64,000 nucleotides of DNA from M1-B18 sp048264125 (GCA_048264125.1 JBLXDM010000001.1:434001-498000); one strand, 5' to 3'; shown: positions 33,768-42,557, numbered from the stretch's first letter. Translations and numbers: made by a program. Notes: generated by a model not told the origin, from the sequence alone.

Positions 33768-35690
33768 ATGGAAAAGGTAAAAATAGTTTTAAAGGATGGC
33801 TCGGCAAGAGAGGTTGATAGAGGAACCACAGTGCTGGAAATTGCCAAGCAAATTAGCGAAGGCCTAGCGAGAGTAGCCGTTGGTGGCGAAATTGATGGCA
33901 ATCTTGTGGACTTAAGCTATCCTGTAGCAAAGGATTGTCAATTAAGCATACTGCGATTTGAGGATGAGGATGGAAAGGAATTCTTCCGACATACCAGCTC
34001 TCATATATTGGCACAGGCTGTAAAGCGTTTGTACCCAGGTACAAAGCTGGCAATAGGTCCGGCTATAGATAACGGTTTCTACTACGACTTTGATTCAGAC
34101 CATAAATTTACACCAGAGGACCTTGAGAAAATCGAGAAAGAGATGGAGAAAATCGTTAAAGAGGATTTATCACTGGAAAGATTTGAGCTACCAAGAAATG
34201 AAGCCATTGAGTTTATGAAGGAAAAGAATGAGGATTACAAGGTTGAGCTGATTCAGGACCTTCCTGAGGATGTAACCATATCCTTCTATAAGCAGGGAGA
34301 CTTTGTGGACCTTTGTGCAGGGCCTCACGTGCCAAGCACAGGCAAGATTAAGGCGATGAAGCTCCTAAGCATAGCAGGTGCATACTGGAGGGGCGACGAA
34401 AGGAAAAAGATGCTTCAAAGAATATACGGTACTTCCTTTGAGAAGAAAAAGGAGCTTGAGGAATATCTCAACCGTTTAGAGGAAGCGAAGAAGAGGGATC
34501 ACAGAAAGATTGGCAGGGAATTAGACCTTTTCAGTATTCAAGAGGAGGGTCCGGGCTTCCCATTCTTCCATCCAAAGGGAATGGTAGTTAGAAACGAGCT
34601 GGAGAATTTCTGGAGAAATGAGCATGTTAAGAGGGGCTATGAAGAGATTAAAACTCCTATCATTCTTAATGAAGATCTGTGGAGACAATCCGGTCACTGG
34701 GATCATTACCAAAAGAATATGTACTTTACTCAAATAGATGATTTGCAGTATGCAGTTAAGCCAATGAACTGTCCCGGGTCAATTTTGACCTATAAGAGAA
34801 AGATGTATAGCTATCGTGATTTCCCAATCAGAATGGGAGAGCTGGGCTTGGTTCACCGCCACGAGCTATCAGGTGCGCTGCATGGACTAATGAGGGTTAG
34901 ATGCTTTACACAGGACGATGCCCACATATTTATGCTGCCGGAGCAAATAAAGGAAGAGATCATTGGAGTTATCAACTTTGTAGATTATGTTTACAAGAAG
35001 TTCGGCTTTAAGTATCATATAGAGCTTTCAACAAGACCTGAAAACTCAATGGGCTCAGATGAGGATTGGGACTTGGCAATATCAGCCCTAAAGGGTGCGC
35101 TGGATGCTCAGGAGCTGCCTTACAAGATCAATGAGGGAGATGGTGCCTTCTATGGACCAAAGATTGACTTCCATCTGGAGGATTGCATAGGACGTACTTG
35201 GCAGTGTGGTACTATCCAATTGGACTTCCAAATGCCCCAAAGGTTTGATTTAAGCTATATTGGCTCCGATGGAGAAAAGCACAGACCAATCATGATCCAC
35301 AGGGTTATTTATGGAAGCATCGAACGCTTTATAGGTATATTGGTGGAGCATTTTGCAGGTAAATTCCCTACTTGGTTAGCTCCTGTACAGGTTAAAATAC
35401 TTCCTATCACAGATAAGCATTTTGAATATGCCCTAAAGCTGAAGGATGAAATGTTTGCCAAAGGAATTCGTGTAGAGGTAGACACAAGAAATGAGAAGAT
35501 AGGCTACAAGATAAGAGAGGCCCAAATGCTTAAGGTGCCTTATATGCTGGTTATAGGCGATAAAGAGGTTGAAGCAAACCAGGTAGCTGTAAGATCAAGA
35601 GATAAGGGTGAGCTTGGGGCTGTAGAAGCATCACAATTTATTCAGGAAGTATTGGCAGAAATTCAAGATAAGGTGATGTATCAAGAATAG
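33768..35690 (+). CDS. thrS: Threonyl-tRNA synthetase
   Basis: 640 aa class II synthetase. TGS domain at residues 1-60, SAD/editing domain with HTSSHILAQAVKRLYP, HVPSTG and CAGPH, catalytic core with motif 2 RMGELGLVHRHELSGALHGL (the zinc site uses the Cys in PMNCPGSIL and two His), motif 3 RPIMIHRVIYGSIERFIGIL, and C-terminal anticodon domain. GGAGGT ribosome site before ATG 33768. Controlled by the upstream T-box; a deleted MITE lies between them. Confidence 0.98.
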   Translation: MEKVKIVLKDGSAREVDRGTTVLEIAKQISEGLARVAVGGEIDGNLVDLSYPVAKDCQLSILRFEDEDGKEFFRHTSSHILAQAVKRLYPGTKLAIGPAIDNGFYYDFDSDHKFTPEDLEKIEKEMEKIVKEDLSLERFELPRNEAIEFMKEKNEDYKVELIQDLPEDVTISFYKQGDFVDLCAGPHVPSTGKIKAMKLLSIAGAYWRGDERKKMLQRIYGTSFEKKKELEEYLNRLEEAKKRDHRKIGRELDLFSIQEEGPGFPFFHPKGMVVRNELENFWRNEHVKRGYEEIKTPIILNEDLWRQSGHWDHYQKNMYFTQIDDLQYAVKPMNCPGSILTYKRKMYSYRDFPIRMGELGLVHRHELSGALHGLMRVRCFTQDDAHIFMLPEQIKEEIIGVINFVDYVYKKFGFKYHIELSTRPENSMGSDEDWDLAISALKGALDAQELPYKINEGDGAFYGPKIDFHLEDCIGRTWQCGTIQLDFQMPQRFDLSYIGSDGEKHRPIMIHRVIYGSIERFIGILVEHFAGKFPTWLAPVQVKILPITDKHFEYALKLKDEMFAKGIRVEVDTRNEKIGYKIREAQMLKVPYMLVIGDKEVEANQVAVRSRDKGELGAVEASQFIQEVLAEIQDKVMYQE

Positions 35691-35693
35691 AAA

Positions 35694-35727
35694 AAGAGAC
35701 AAAAGGGATGGTTCCTTTTGTCTCACT
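35694..35727 (+). terminator. Intrinsic terminator after thrS (GAGACAAAAGG family)
   Basis: AGAGACAAAAGG-gatggttc-CTTTTGTCTC stem directly after the stop codon. Same stem sequence as at 8273 and 35941. Confidence 0.75.
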
Positions 35728-35769
35728 GTAGTAAAGGCTACCTTCGGGTGGCCTTTGCTTTTAAACAAC

Positions 35770-35861
35770 CCCAAAAAGTAATCACCCTGCCTAGTCCACA
35801 GGGTGATTAATGATTATTTAACCTAATGTGGCAACCGCACCATGCGGTCCGATTACCTTCT
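35770..35861 (-). ncRNA. Antisense antitoxin-type small RNA, copy 2 (no toxin ORF seen)
   Basis: Minus-strand unit closely related to 28432-28520: GGTAATCGGACCGC / GCGGTTGCCACATTAGG at the 5' end and terminator TAATCACCCTG ... CAGGGTGATTA followed by CTTTTT. Here the opposite strand ends in a short AACAACCCCAAAAAGTAA like the toxin tail, but upstream it runs into the thrS terminator region and no hydrophobic toxin frame is present. It is therefore an orphan antitoxin or remnant. Confidence 0.6.
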
Positions 35862-35867
35862 ATTGAT

Positions 35868-35895
35868 ATTATATCATAAAAAGCACATATGTAAA
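35868..35895 (-). promoter_or_regulatory. Promoter of small RNA copy 2
   Basis: On the minus strand TTTACA (35890-35895), 16-nt spacer, TATAAT (35868-35873). Well placed to start transcription at about 35861. Confidence 0.7.
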
Positions 35896-35940
35896 CATTT
35901 AAAGGGCTATTTGGATTTTAAGTTTTAATAATTAAATAAT

Positions 35941-35973
35941 AATGAGACAAAAGGAAATCCCTTTTGTCTCATT
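35941..35973 (-). terminator. Intrinsic terminator after ftsH-like gene
   Basis: ATGAGACAAAAGG-gatt-CCTTTTGTCTCAT stem just past the minus-strand stop codon at 35978; third copy of the GAGACAAAAGG stem. Confidence 0.7.
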
Positions 35974-35977
35974 TGCT

Positions 35978-37570
35978 TTACACCACTGCCTCCAGCTCCT
36001 TACCTCTTTCCTTAAGGGGCTGGTCTATTGACGGAAGATCGCCCACCAATTCGTTCAACTCATCGAAGTTTAAGGTTTCCCTTTCCAGCAGGGCATCTGA
36101 TATGGTGTCCAGATAGATCCTGTGGAGTCTTAGGTGTTCATAGGTGCTGGAATAGCACTGGTCTACTATTTTGTTGATTTCCTGAGTGATTTCCTGTGTT
36201 AAGCCCTTTAGCATGCTGGGTTCATTGCATAGGAAGCCTAAATCGCTCATGCCATATTCACATACCATCTGCATAGTGATGTCCGTAACCTTCTTTAAAT
36301 CATCCTTTGCTCCGGTGGAGAGGTGGTTGAAGACCAGCTCCTCGGCAGCTCTGCCCCCCAGCATCACCATTATCTTATTGCAGAGCTCCTCTCTGGTAAG
36401 TATATATCTGTCATCCTGAGGCATATGGAGAACATAGCCCAGTGCCTGACCTCTGGGTATTATTGAGACCTTTTGTACCATGTCGGTGCTTAACAGCTTT
36501 CCAATAAGAGCGTGTCCAGCCTCGTGGTAGGCCACTATTTCCTTTTCACGCTTCATAATGGTTGGATTTTTTACCTGCAGTCCAGCTATAACCCTTTCTA
36601 TTGCCTTTTCAAAGTGCAAGGAGGTTATTATAGTTTCGTTGTCTCGAACGGCTATAATGGCGGCCTCATTTGCTATATTGGATAAATGGGCTCCGCTCAT
36701 ACCATGGGTTTTTCTTGCTAGGTCTGCGATATTTACATCCGGTGCCAGGGGCTTATTATTGGTATGAACCCGCAATATTTCCTCTCTGGCCTTAACATTG
36801 GGGTTGCCAATATACATGTGTCGGTCAAAGCGTCCCGGACGCAATAGGGCTTCGTCCAGCAAATCTAGGCGGTTTGTGGCCCCGATAACCACTACAGTGT
36901 GATCCGTATTGAAGCCATCCAGCTCCACCAAAAGCTGGTTAAGGGTTTGATCCTTCTCGTTGTTGCTGTCTAAATGTCTTTTTGCTCCGATGGCATCTAT
37001 TTCATCTATGAATATAACGCTGGGGGCTTCCTTTTTAGCCTTTTCAAAAAGGGTTCGTATTCTTTTGGCACCTACACCTACGTATTTCTCAACAAATTCT
37101 GAGCCGCTGGCGGAAAAAAAGGCAGATTTGGTTTCGCCGGCCACTGCCGATGCTAAAAGGGTTTTGCCGGTGCCGGGAGGGCCATAAAAAAGAATTCCCT
37201 TGGGAATCTTGGCTCCCATCTTTTTGTACTTCTCAGACTTTTTTATAAAGTCTATGACCTCAATAAGCTCCTCCTTCACCTCGTCCAGTCCAGCCACGTC
37301 CTCAAAGGTTATCTTGGGCTTGGTGAAAAACTCATTGGGATTTTGAGGGTTTTCCTTCTTCTCAGTGTTAATGGTTGCATGGGCATATTGAGGATTTTTG
37401 TCTAGCTTGAGATAATAGACAAACAGACAAATTGTAATGCCGAAAACTAGAAATCTATCGCCAGTTGTCAATTTATTATTTAACTCATTTCCAGTAAAAA
37501 GTGAATAGCTGGATATGACAGTTAGCGAGATAAAGATGCAAAGCAATATAAAAACTATTGTTTTCTTCAC
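35978..37570 (-). CDS. Short FtsH-type AAA membrane metalloprotease
   Basis: 530 aa. Two N-terminal helices (TIVFILLCIFISLTVISSY and FLVFGITICLFVYYL) separated by only about 15 residues, then the AAA module (Walker A GPPGTGKT at about 130-137, Walker B VIFIDEIDAIG, second region of homology ATNRLDLLDEALLRPGRFDR) and the zinc protease HEAGH near residue 350. Classic FtsH has a ~75-residue external domain between the helices and is 600 or more residues, so this is a shortened paralogue, probably for a special substrate or sporulation. I use GTG 37570 after GGGTGGTGA. Confidence 0.9.
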   Translation of the reverse strand: MKKTIVFILLCIFISLTVISSYSLFTGNELNNKLTTGDRFLVFGITICLFVYYLKLDKNPQYAHATINTEKKENPQNPNEFFTKPKITFEDVAGLDEVKEELIEVIDFIKKSEKYKKMGAKIPKGILFYGPPGTGKTLLASAVAGETKSAFFSASGSEFVEKYVGVGAKRIRTLFEKAKKEAPSVIFIDEIDAIGAKRHLDSNNEKDQTLNQLLVELDGFNTDHTVVVIGATNRLDLLDEALLRPGRFDRHMYIGNPNVKAREEILRVHTNNKPLAPDVNIADLARKTHGMSGAHLSNIANEAAIIAVRDNETIITSLHFEKAIERVIAGLQVKNPTIMKREKEIVAYHEAGHALIGKLLSTDMVQKVSIIPRGQALGYVLHMPQDDRYILTREELCNKIMVMLGGRAAEELVFNHLSTGAKDDLKKVTDITMQMVCEYGMSDLGFLCNEPSMLKGLTQEITQEINKIVDQCYSSTYEHLRLHRIYLDTISDALLERETLNFDELNELVGDLPSIDQPLKERGKELEAVV

Positions 37571-37795
37571 TGAATCACCACCCTTTTTTATCTTTAAATC
37601 TATCATTCCCAAAAGGATAGATAAAAATAATGCTTTACAAGATAATTATGTAGGAAAATATTGTGAGGTAAACAGATAAATAAGAATAGCAATTGTTCAT
37701 TGAGGATATTTAAAGGATCTGATATAATTACAATGAAGTAAGTGGATATTTGGCAAAATAAAGGTTATAATAGCTTGGTATGATGAAAATCTTTA

Positions 37796-37989
37796 TAATT
37801 GAGGAAATTATATAATAAAGATCAGCAGTATGTTTATACAAAGTCAAAAGTTTCCTGCTTAGTGCCCCACGGGCTAATTTATATAATTTTTAAATGTTAT
37901 TAGCCCTAGGCAATGCGCGATAAACTTTTAACTTTGTATAAACTAAAATATATATGCAGTTCCATGGTAATATGCCTTTTCCACAATTA
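37796..37989 (+). repeat. MITE-like palindromic repeat, copy C
   Basis: 194 bp, same orientation as copy A. Ends TAATTGAGGAAATT and TTTTCCACAATTA, with internal arms GTTTATACAAAG / CTTTGTATAAAC and CCCACGGGCTAAT / ATTAGCCCTAGGC. It lies just upstream of the infC operon promoter. Confidence 0.88.
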
Positions 37990-38007
37990 AAATTATAATA
38001 AATTATG

Positions 38008-38036
38008 TTGACATATAAGTATATGAATGATATTAT
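38008..38036 (+). promoter_or_regulatory. SigA promoter of the infC-rpmI-rplT operon
   Basis: TTGACA (38008-38013), 17-nt spacer, TATTAT (38031-38036). It begins 19 bp after the end of repeat copy C. Confidence 0.82.
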
Positions 38037-38043
38037 GTTATAG

Positions 38044-38170
38044 AAAACAAAGCAGAAGTTTCCGCTTCTCACCCTAACCACGAGGTAGTAGGGTCAATAA
38101 TGGATGTGAGTTAATCATTTTTCTATTATTTGTCTATTTAGCGGATTCTTTATGAGAATCCGCTTTTTGA
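38044..38170 (+). promoter_or_regulatory. L20 leader (ribosomal protein autoregulation) with attenuator
   Basis: Matches the Firmicute rpl20 leader: GCAGAAGTTTCCGCTTCTC stem with CACCCTAACCACGAGGTAGT and AGGGTC nearby, followed by an intrinsic terminator AGCGGATTCT-ttatg-AGAATCCGCTTTTT (38140-38169). L20 binding favours termination, so excess L20 lowers infC-rpmI-rplT expression. Confidence 0.85.
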
Positions 38171-38210
38171 ATTACTTATATAACAATTATATATTAGGAG
38201 GTGTCTTATT

Positions 38211-38732
38211 ATTAGAGATCATCAAAATGATTTAGAAATCAATGAAGAGATTAGAGACCGGGAAGTAAGAGTTCTTGATGCTGAGGGAGAGCAGCTGGGC
38301 ATTATGTCATCAAAGGATGCACAAATGCTGGCCTCCAGTAAAAATTTAGACTTGGTTAAAATAGCCCCACTGGCTAAGCCACCGGTTTGCAGAATTATGG
38401 ATTATGGGAAATACAAGTTTGAGCTTGCTAAGAAGGAAAAGGAAGCTAAGAAAAAGCAAAAGGTTGTTACCATCAAGGAGATTCGATTGAGTCCTAGCAT
38501 TGAAGCCCATGACCTTAATGTTAAAGCCGGTCAGGCCATGAAGTTCTTGAAGGGTGGAGATAAGGTTAAGGTTACCTTACGCTTCAGAGGTCGAGAAGTA
38601 AGCAATGCCAACATAGGTAAAAGAGTAATCGAGGAATTTGCTTCCATATTGACAGAGGTATGTACCATAGAAAAGGAAGCAAGGCTTGAAGGAAAACAAA
38701 TGATAATGATCTTAGCACCAAAAAACGTATAA
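38211..38732 (+). CDS. infC: Translation initiation factor IF-3 (ATT start)
   Basis: Binds the 30S subunit and checks the start codon-anticodon match. I start at ATT 38211, which gives 173 aa beginning RDHQNDLEINEEIRDREVRV; AGGAGGTG lies 7 nt upstream (ATT 38208 is also possible). Starting at the first ATG (38304) would delete the N-terminal domain. The non-AUG start is the known autoregulatory feature of infC. The linker and C-terminal domain (KKKQKVVTIKEIRLSPSIEAHD) are intact. Confidence 0.93.
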   Translation: MRDHQNDLEINEEIRDREVRVLDAEGEQLGIMSSKDAQMLASSKNLDLVKIAPLAKPPVCRIMDYGKYKFELAKKEKEAKKKQKVVTIKEIRLSPSIEAHDLNVKAGQAMKFLKGGDKVKVTLRFRGREVSNANIGKRVIEEFASILTEVCTIEKEARLEGKQMIMILAPKNV

Positions 38733-38752
38733 TTTGAAGGGAGGATTCTACG

Positions 38753-38944
38753 ATGCCAAAAATGAAAACCCATAAAGGGGCAGCGAAGAGATTAAAAAGA
38801 ACTAAATCAGGAAAAATTAAGAGATTTAAGGCCTTCAAAAGCCATATCTTAACTAAAAAGTCTTCAAAGAGAAAGAGAAACTTACGTAAGGCTGCTATTC
38901 TTACAAGAGGAGATCAAAGAAGAGTTCAGCATTTAATACCATAA
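38753..38944 (+). CDS. rpmI: 50S ribosomal protein L35
   Basis: 63 aa very basic ribosomal protein (MPKMKTHKGAAKRLKRTKSG). GGAGG ribosome site. Middle gene of infC-rpmI-rplT. Confidence 0.97.
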   Translation: MPKMKTHKGAAKRLKRTKSGKIKRFKAFKSHILTKKSSKRKRNLRKAAILTRGDQRRVQHLIP

Positions 38945-38972
38945 ATATATTAGAGAACGGAGGTACTAGAAA

Positions 38973-39332
38973 ATGGCTAGAGTAAAAGGGGCTATGAATG
39001 CCCGTAAAAAACATAAAAAAATCTTAAAGCTGGCAAAGGGCTTTAGAGGAGCAAGAAGCAAGCTGTTTAGACCAGCAAACCAATACGTAATGAAGTCCTT
39101 AAGACATGCATATATTGGTAGAAAGCTAAAGAAAAGAGATTTCAGAAAGCTTTGGATCACAAGAATCAACGCTGCTGCAAGAGCTAACGGCTTATCATAT
39201 TCAAGATTCATTAATGGCTTAAAGGTAAGTGGAATTCAGATGAATAGAAAAGTACTTGCTGATATGGCAGTTAACGATAAAGAAGGCTTTGCTCAATTAG
39301 CACAGGCTATTAAGCAAAAGCTAAACGCTTAA
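38973..39332 (+). CDS. rplT: 50S ribosomal protein L20
   Basis: 119 aa basic ribosomal protein (MARVKGAMNARKKHKKILKL ... AAARANGLSYSRFINGLK). Early assembly protein of the large subunit and repressor of this operon through the L20 leader. Confidence 0.98.
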   Translation: MARVKGAMNARKKHKKILKLAKGFRGARSKLFRPANQYVMKSLRHAYIGRKLKKRDFRKLWITRINAAARANGLSYSRFINGLKVSGIQMNRKVLADMAVNDKEGFAQLAQAIKQKLNA

Positions 39333-39358
39333 ACCATAAATATTTTTAATAGAAGGCT

Positions 39359-39443
39359 AAAAACCCTTTGAATCGAAGCTGAAAAAGCCGCCCCTTTTAT
39401 TATGAGGAGTAGGACTGAAGCAATAACGAGGATAGGGGTTTTT
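39359..39443 (+). other. Unassigned stem-bounded element after rplT
   Basis: The gap of 280 bases between rplT and trkH begins with an 85-nt stretch bounded by AAAAACCC (39359-39366) and GGGGTTTTT (39435-39443), with inner complementarity GAAGCT / AGTCC. It could be the rplT terminator or a structured leader of the K+ transporter. It does not match the c-di-AMP ydaO pattern as far as I can see. Confidence 0.35.
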
Positions 39444-39614
39444 GCAATATTAGCATTAAAAGCAAGTAAACTGAATTAAAACAACGCGTACAGAATAAAC
39501 TAAGGCTTAGATGCATTGAATTGGACAAGAAGGTTAATTACAAGGGTATTCAAGACTTTTGTCTATTGGTATTAAATGCTATAATAAGGTAATTTCCACT
39601 TGAGGGGAGCGACT

Positions 39615-40973
39615 TTGAGGGTTATGCTGGAACATATTGAAAAAATAAAGCTTAGACCTACTCAGGTCTTGGTGTTGGGCTTTGCAATCGTAATTTTTAT
39701 AGGTGGCGTTTTATTGAATTTGCCGATAGCTTCACAATCAGGTAATAGCATGGGCTTTTTAGATGCGTTATTTACCTCTACCTCCGCCGTATGCGTAACC
39801 GGTCTTGCAGTAGTAGACACCGGTACTCATTTTACGGCCTTTGGTAAAACTGTTTTGGCGTTATTGATACAGGTTGGAGGTCTTGGCTTTATGTCTATGG
39901 CCACCTTGATATTTGTATTATTGGGAAAAAAGATTTCGTTAAAGGAAAGGCTTGTTATGCAGGAGGCCCTTAACCAGAATAATCTTTCGGGCTTAGTAAA
40001 ATTCACTTTGTATATTTTGATCGGAACCTTTATAATAGAGGCCTTCGGAGCATTGTTTTTGTCCTTCCGCTTTATACCGGAGCATGGATTTTTAAAGGGG
40101 ATAGGCTTTTCTGTGTTTCATGCTATTTCAGCCTTTTGCAACGCAGGCTTTGACATTGTTGGCAATGGAAGAAGCCTTATGCCATATGTAGGGGATGCTG
40201 TTATTAATTTTACCATTATGACATTGATCGTATTAGGTGGTCTTGGCTTTTCTGTCATGGTGGACATATATAATCACAAAGGCTTTAAGAAGCTAGGCCT
40301 TCACTCAAAAATGGTGCTATTAATTACAGTATTGTTAATCGGACTTGGCTTTATATCCTTTTTGCTTTTAGAATGGAACAATCCCCAAACCTTGGGTAGC
40401 TTAAGCTTCGGTGAGAAGCTTCTGGCGGGGCTTTTTCAGTCTGTAACCCCTAGAACTGCGGGCTTTAACACAATAAACACCGGGCAGCTGACAAATGCAT
40501 CATTGCTTTTGACCATTATCCTTATGTTTATCGGTGGGTCCCCTGCATCTACAGCAGGGGGGGTTAAGACTGCTACAATGGGGGTTATCTTATTTCTGGT
40601 AATCTCCGTAATCAAAGGGCGTGAGGATACGGAGCTCTTTGGAAAAAGAATTTCCAGAGGTATTGTACAAAGGGCGATAGTAATAGTTGTCATAGCCTTA
40701 ACGCTTATACTCCTATTTACGATGGTGTTGACAATCACTGAGCCGGGCTATACCTTTATGGAGATATTGTTTGAAACCGTCTCAGCCTTCGGTACGGTGG
40801 GACTGTCGATGGGTATAACACCGGCGCTAAGCGGTATAGGAAAAGTAGTCATCATGTTTTTAATGTTTGCAGGAAGGCTGGGTCCTTTGACTGTAACCTT
40901 GGCCTTAGCTCGTCAGCAGCGTCAGAACAAGGGCAATATAAAATATCCCGAGGATAAGATATTAGTCGGATAG
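39615..40973 (+). CDS. TrkH/KtrB-type potassium uptake membrane subunit
   Basis: 452 aa with four M1-P-M2 repeats of the Trk/Ktr/HKT fold. Selectivity-filter-like loops are seen at TSTSAVCVTGLAVV, ISAFCNAGFD, SVTPRTAGFNTI and VSAFGTVGLSMG. Conducts K+ across the membrane, gated by the RCK protein encoded next. I start at TTG 39615 with GAGGGGAG 6-7 nt upstream; the first ATG (39624) is too far from that site. A four-gene string with trkA and a methyltransferase follows. Confidence 0.93.
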   Translation: MRVMLEHIEKIKLRPTQVLVLGFAIVIFIGGVLLNLPIASQSGNSMGFLDALFTSTSAVCVTGLAVVDTGTHFTAFGKTVLALLIQVGGLGFMSMATLIFVLLGKKISLKERLVMQEALNQNNLSGLVKFTLYILIGTFIIEAFGALFLSFRFIPEHGFLKGIGFSVFHAISAFCNAGFDIVGNGRSLMPYVGDAVINFTIMTLIVLGGLGFSVMVDIYNHKGFKKLGLHSKMVLLITVLLIGLGFISFLLLEWNNPQTLGSLSFGEKLLAGLFQSVTPRTAGFNTINTGQLTNASLLLTIILMFIGGSPASTAGGVKTATMGVILFLVISVIKGREDTELFGKRISRGIVQRAIVIVVIALTLILLFTMVLTITEPGYTFMEILFETVSAFGTVGLSMGITPALSGIGKVVIMFLMFAGRLGPLTVTLALARQQRQNKGNIKYPEDKILVG

Positions 40974-40984
40974 GAGGAGAAATT

Positions 40985-41629
40985 GTGAAGCAGTTTGTTG
41001 TAATCGGATGTGGTAGATTTGGTTCAAGTGTTGCTAAGACTCTATATAAAATGGGTAATGATGTTTTGGCCATCGACGGAAGTGAAGAAATCGTACAAGG
41101 TATTTCTGAGGAGGTAACCCATGCCGTTCAGGCGGATGCCACAGACGAGCATGCCTTACGTTCTCTTGGTATAAGAAATTTTGATGTAGCGGTTATTACC
41201 ATAGGTTCAAACATACAATCCTCCATCATGGCAACACTTATTGCCAAGGAGCTGGGGGTAAAATATGTTGTATCAAAGGCACAAAATGAATTGCACGCAA
41301 AGGTTTTATATAAAATAGGAGCCGATAGAGTTGTTTTCCCGGAAAGAGATATGGGTATCAGGGTTGCGCATAATCTTGTATCCAGTAATATTTTAGACTA
41401 TATCGAGCTGGCTCCCGATTACAGTATTATGGAAATCAGTGCTCTGATAGAATGGGAAGGCAAATCCTTAATTGAGCTGGATATTAGATCGAAATTCGGT
41501 ATAAATGTTATGGCAATTAAGCATGGCAATAACATCAATGTATCACCAAAGGCCAATGATAAAATCGACAAGGGAGATATACTTGTGGTTATAGGCCATA
41601 ATGATGATTTGAAAAAAATAGAGCAATAG
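40985..41629 (+). CDS. TrkA/KtrA-type potassium channel RCK regulatory subunit
   Basis: 214 aa. N-terminal RCK Rossmann domain (FVVIGCGRFGSSVAKTL, dinucleotide loop; AIDGSEE acidic end) and C-terminal RCK-C domain (YSIMEISALIEWEGKSL ...). Forms a cytoplasmic ring gating the TrkH-like pore; KtrA types respond to ATP/ADP and c-di-AMP. GTG start after GGAGGAGA, 11 bp from the pore gene. Confidence 0.93.
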   Translation: MKQFVVIGCGRFGSSVAKTLYKMGNDVLAIDGSEEIVQGISEEVTHAVQADATDEHALRSLGIRNFDVAVITIGSNIQSSIMATLIAKELGVKYVVSKAQNELHAKVLYKIGADRVVFPERDMGIRVAHNLVSSNILDYIELAPDYSIMEISALIEWEGKSLIELDIRSKFGINVMAIKHGNNINVSPKANDKIDKGDILVVIGHNDDLKKIEQ

Positions 41630-41642
41630 GTTGGTGAGGCCT

Positions 41643-42455
41643 TTGAGCAATAATGTGATAACCAGCGAAAGCAATAGCATGATAAAGCATGTAAAATCTC
41701 TAGCAATGAAAAAGAGTAGAGAGAAGCACCGACAGTTCGTTATTGAGGGCCTGAGGATGGTGGATGAAGCAATAAGGCACCAGGTGCCCCTAGAATATCT
41801 CCTGTATACCGATCATTTATTGGAGATTAATGGAGGAGCTGAGCTGCTGCAAAGGCTGCCCCAAGGCCTACAGGTATTTAATATACCCGACAAGCTTCTT
41901 AGGCTGCTGACGGACACCGAAAACCCACAGGGACTGGTGGCTGTAGTTAAAATGCAGGAGACCTGCCTCCATGACCTGAGGCTAAAGGAGGATTTATTTC
42001 TGCTGGTGCTGGACAGGCTTCAGGACCCTGGAAATATGGGGACAATAATTAGAACTGCTGAGGCAGCTGGCGTGGATGGCATCATACTTACAAAGGGTAG
42101 TGTCGACCCCTTCAACAGTAAAAATCTAAGGGCCACTATGGGAGCCATATTCCATATTCCTATTTTCCAATGCAATGATAACAATGAATGGTTGAGCTTT
42201 GTAAAAGAAAAGGGAATAAGAGTACTAGCCAGTGGCTTAGAGGGCAGTGTGGATTATTGCAGCCCCTCCTATGCAGGCAATATAGCCATTGTTATAGGGA
42301 ATGAAGCGAATGGCGTTTCTGAGGAGCTTCTAAATTTAGCGGATTCAGTTGTGAAAATACCTATTTTTGGAAGGATAGAATCCCTCAATGCATCCGTTGC
42401 AGCCGCCATATTAATCTATAAGGCTGTCGAATTTCGACGTTTTCTGAAAGATTAG
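41643..42455 (+). CDS. TrmH/SpoU-family RNA methyltransferase
   Basis: 270 aa. SPOUT-fold 2'-O-methyltransferase: motif 1 DRLQDPGNMGTIIRTAEAAG, motif 2 VIGNEANGVSEEL and motif 3 IPIFGRIESLNASVAAAILI. An N-terminal substrate-binding (L30e-like) domain precedes. It is of the YsgA type found upstream of pheS in many Firmicutes, probably acting on rRNA. The start is uncertain: TTG 41643 follows GTGAGG closely; TTG 41631 overlaps the preceding gene region. Confidence 0.9.
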   Translation: MSNNVITSESNSMIKHVKSLAMKKSREKHRQFVIEGLRMVDEAIRHQVPLEYLLYTDHLLEINGGAELLQRLPQGLQVFNIPDKLLRLLTDTENPQGLVAVVKMQETCLHDLRLKEDLFLLVLDRLQDPGNMGTIIRTAEAAGVDGIILTKGSVDPFNSKNLRATMGAIFHIPIFQCNDNNEWLSFVKEKGIRVLASGLEGSVDYCSPSYAGNIAIVIGNEANGVSEELLNLADSVVKIPIFGRIESLNASVAAAILIYKAVEFRRFLKD

Positions 42456-42493
42456 AAATTTCAAAAAATATCCAAAACACTTTGTGTAATCCC

Positions 42494-42522
42494 TTGTTTC
42501 AGCCATTATCATGTGCTATAAT
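42494..42522 (+). promoter_or_regulatory. SigA promoter of the yqzL-like / pheST transcript
   Basis: TTGTTT (42494-42499), 17-nt spacer, TATAAT (42517-42522). It precedes the YqzL-like ORF, which lies between this promoter and the T-box. Confidence 0.7.
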
Positions 42523-42557
42523 GTATCTATAAATGGCTATGGAAGGAGTGTGGTCAG

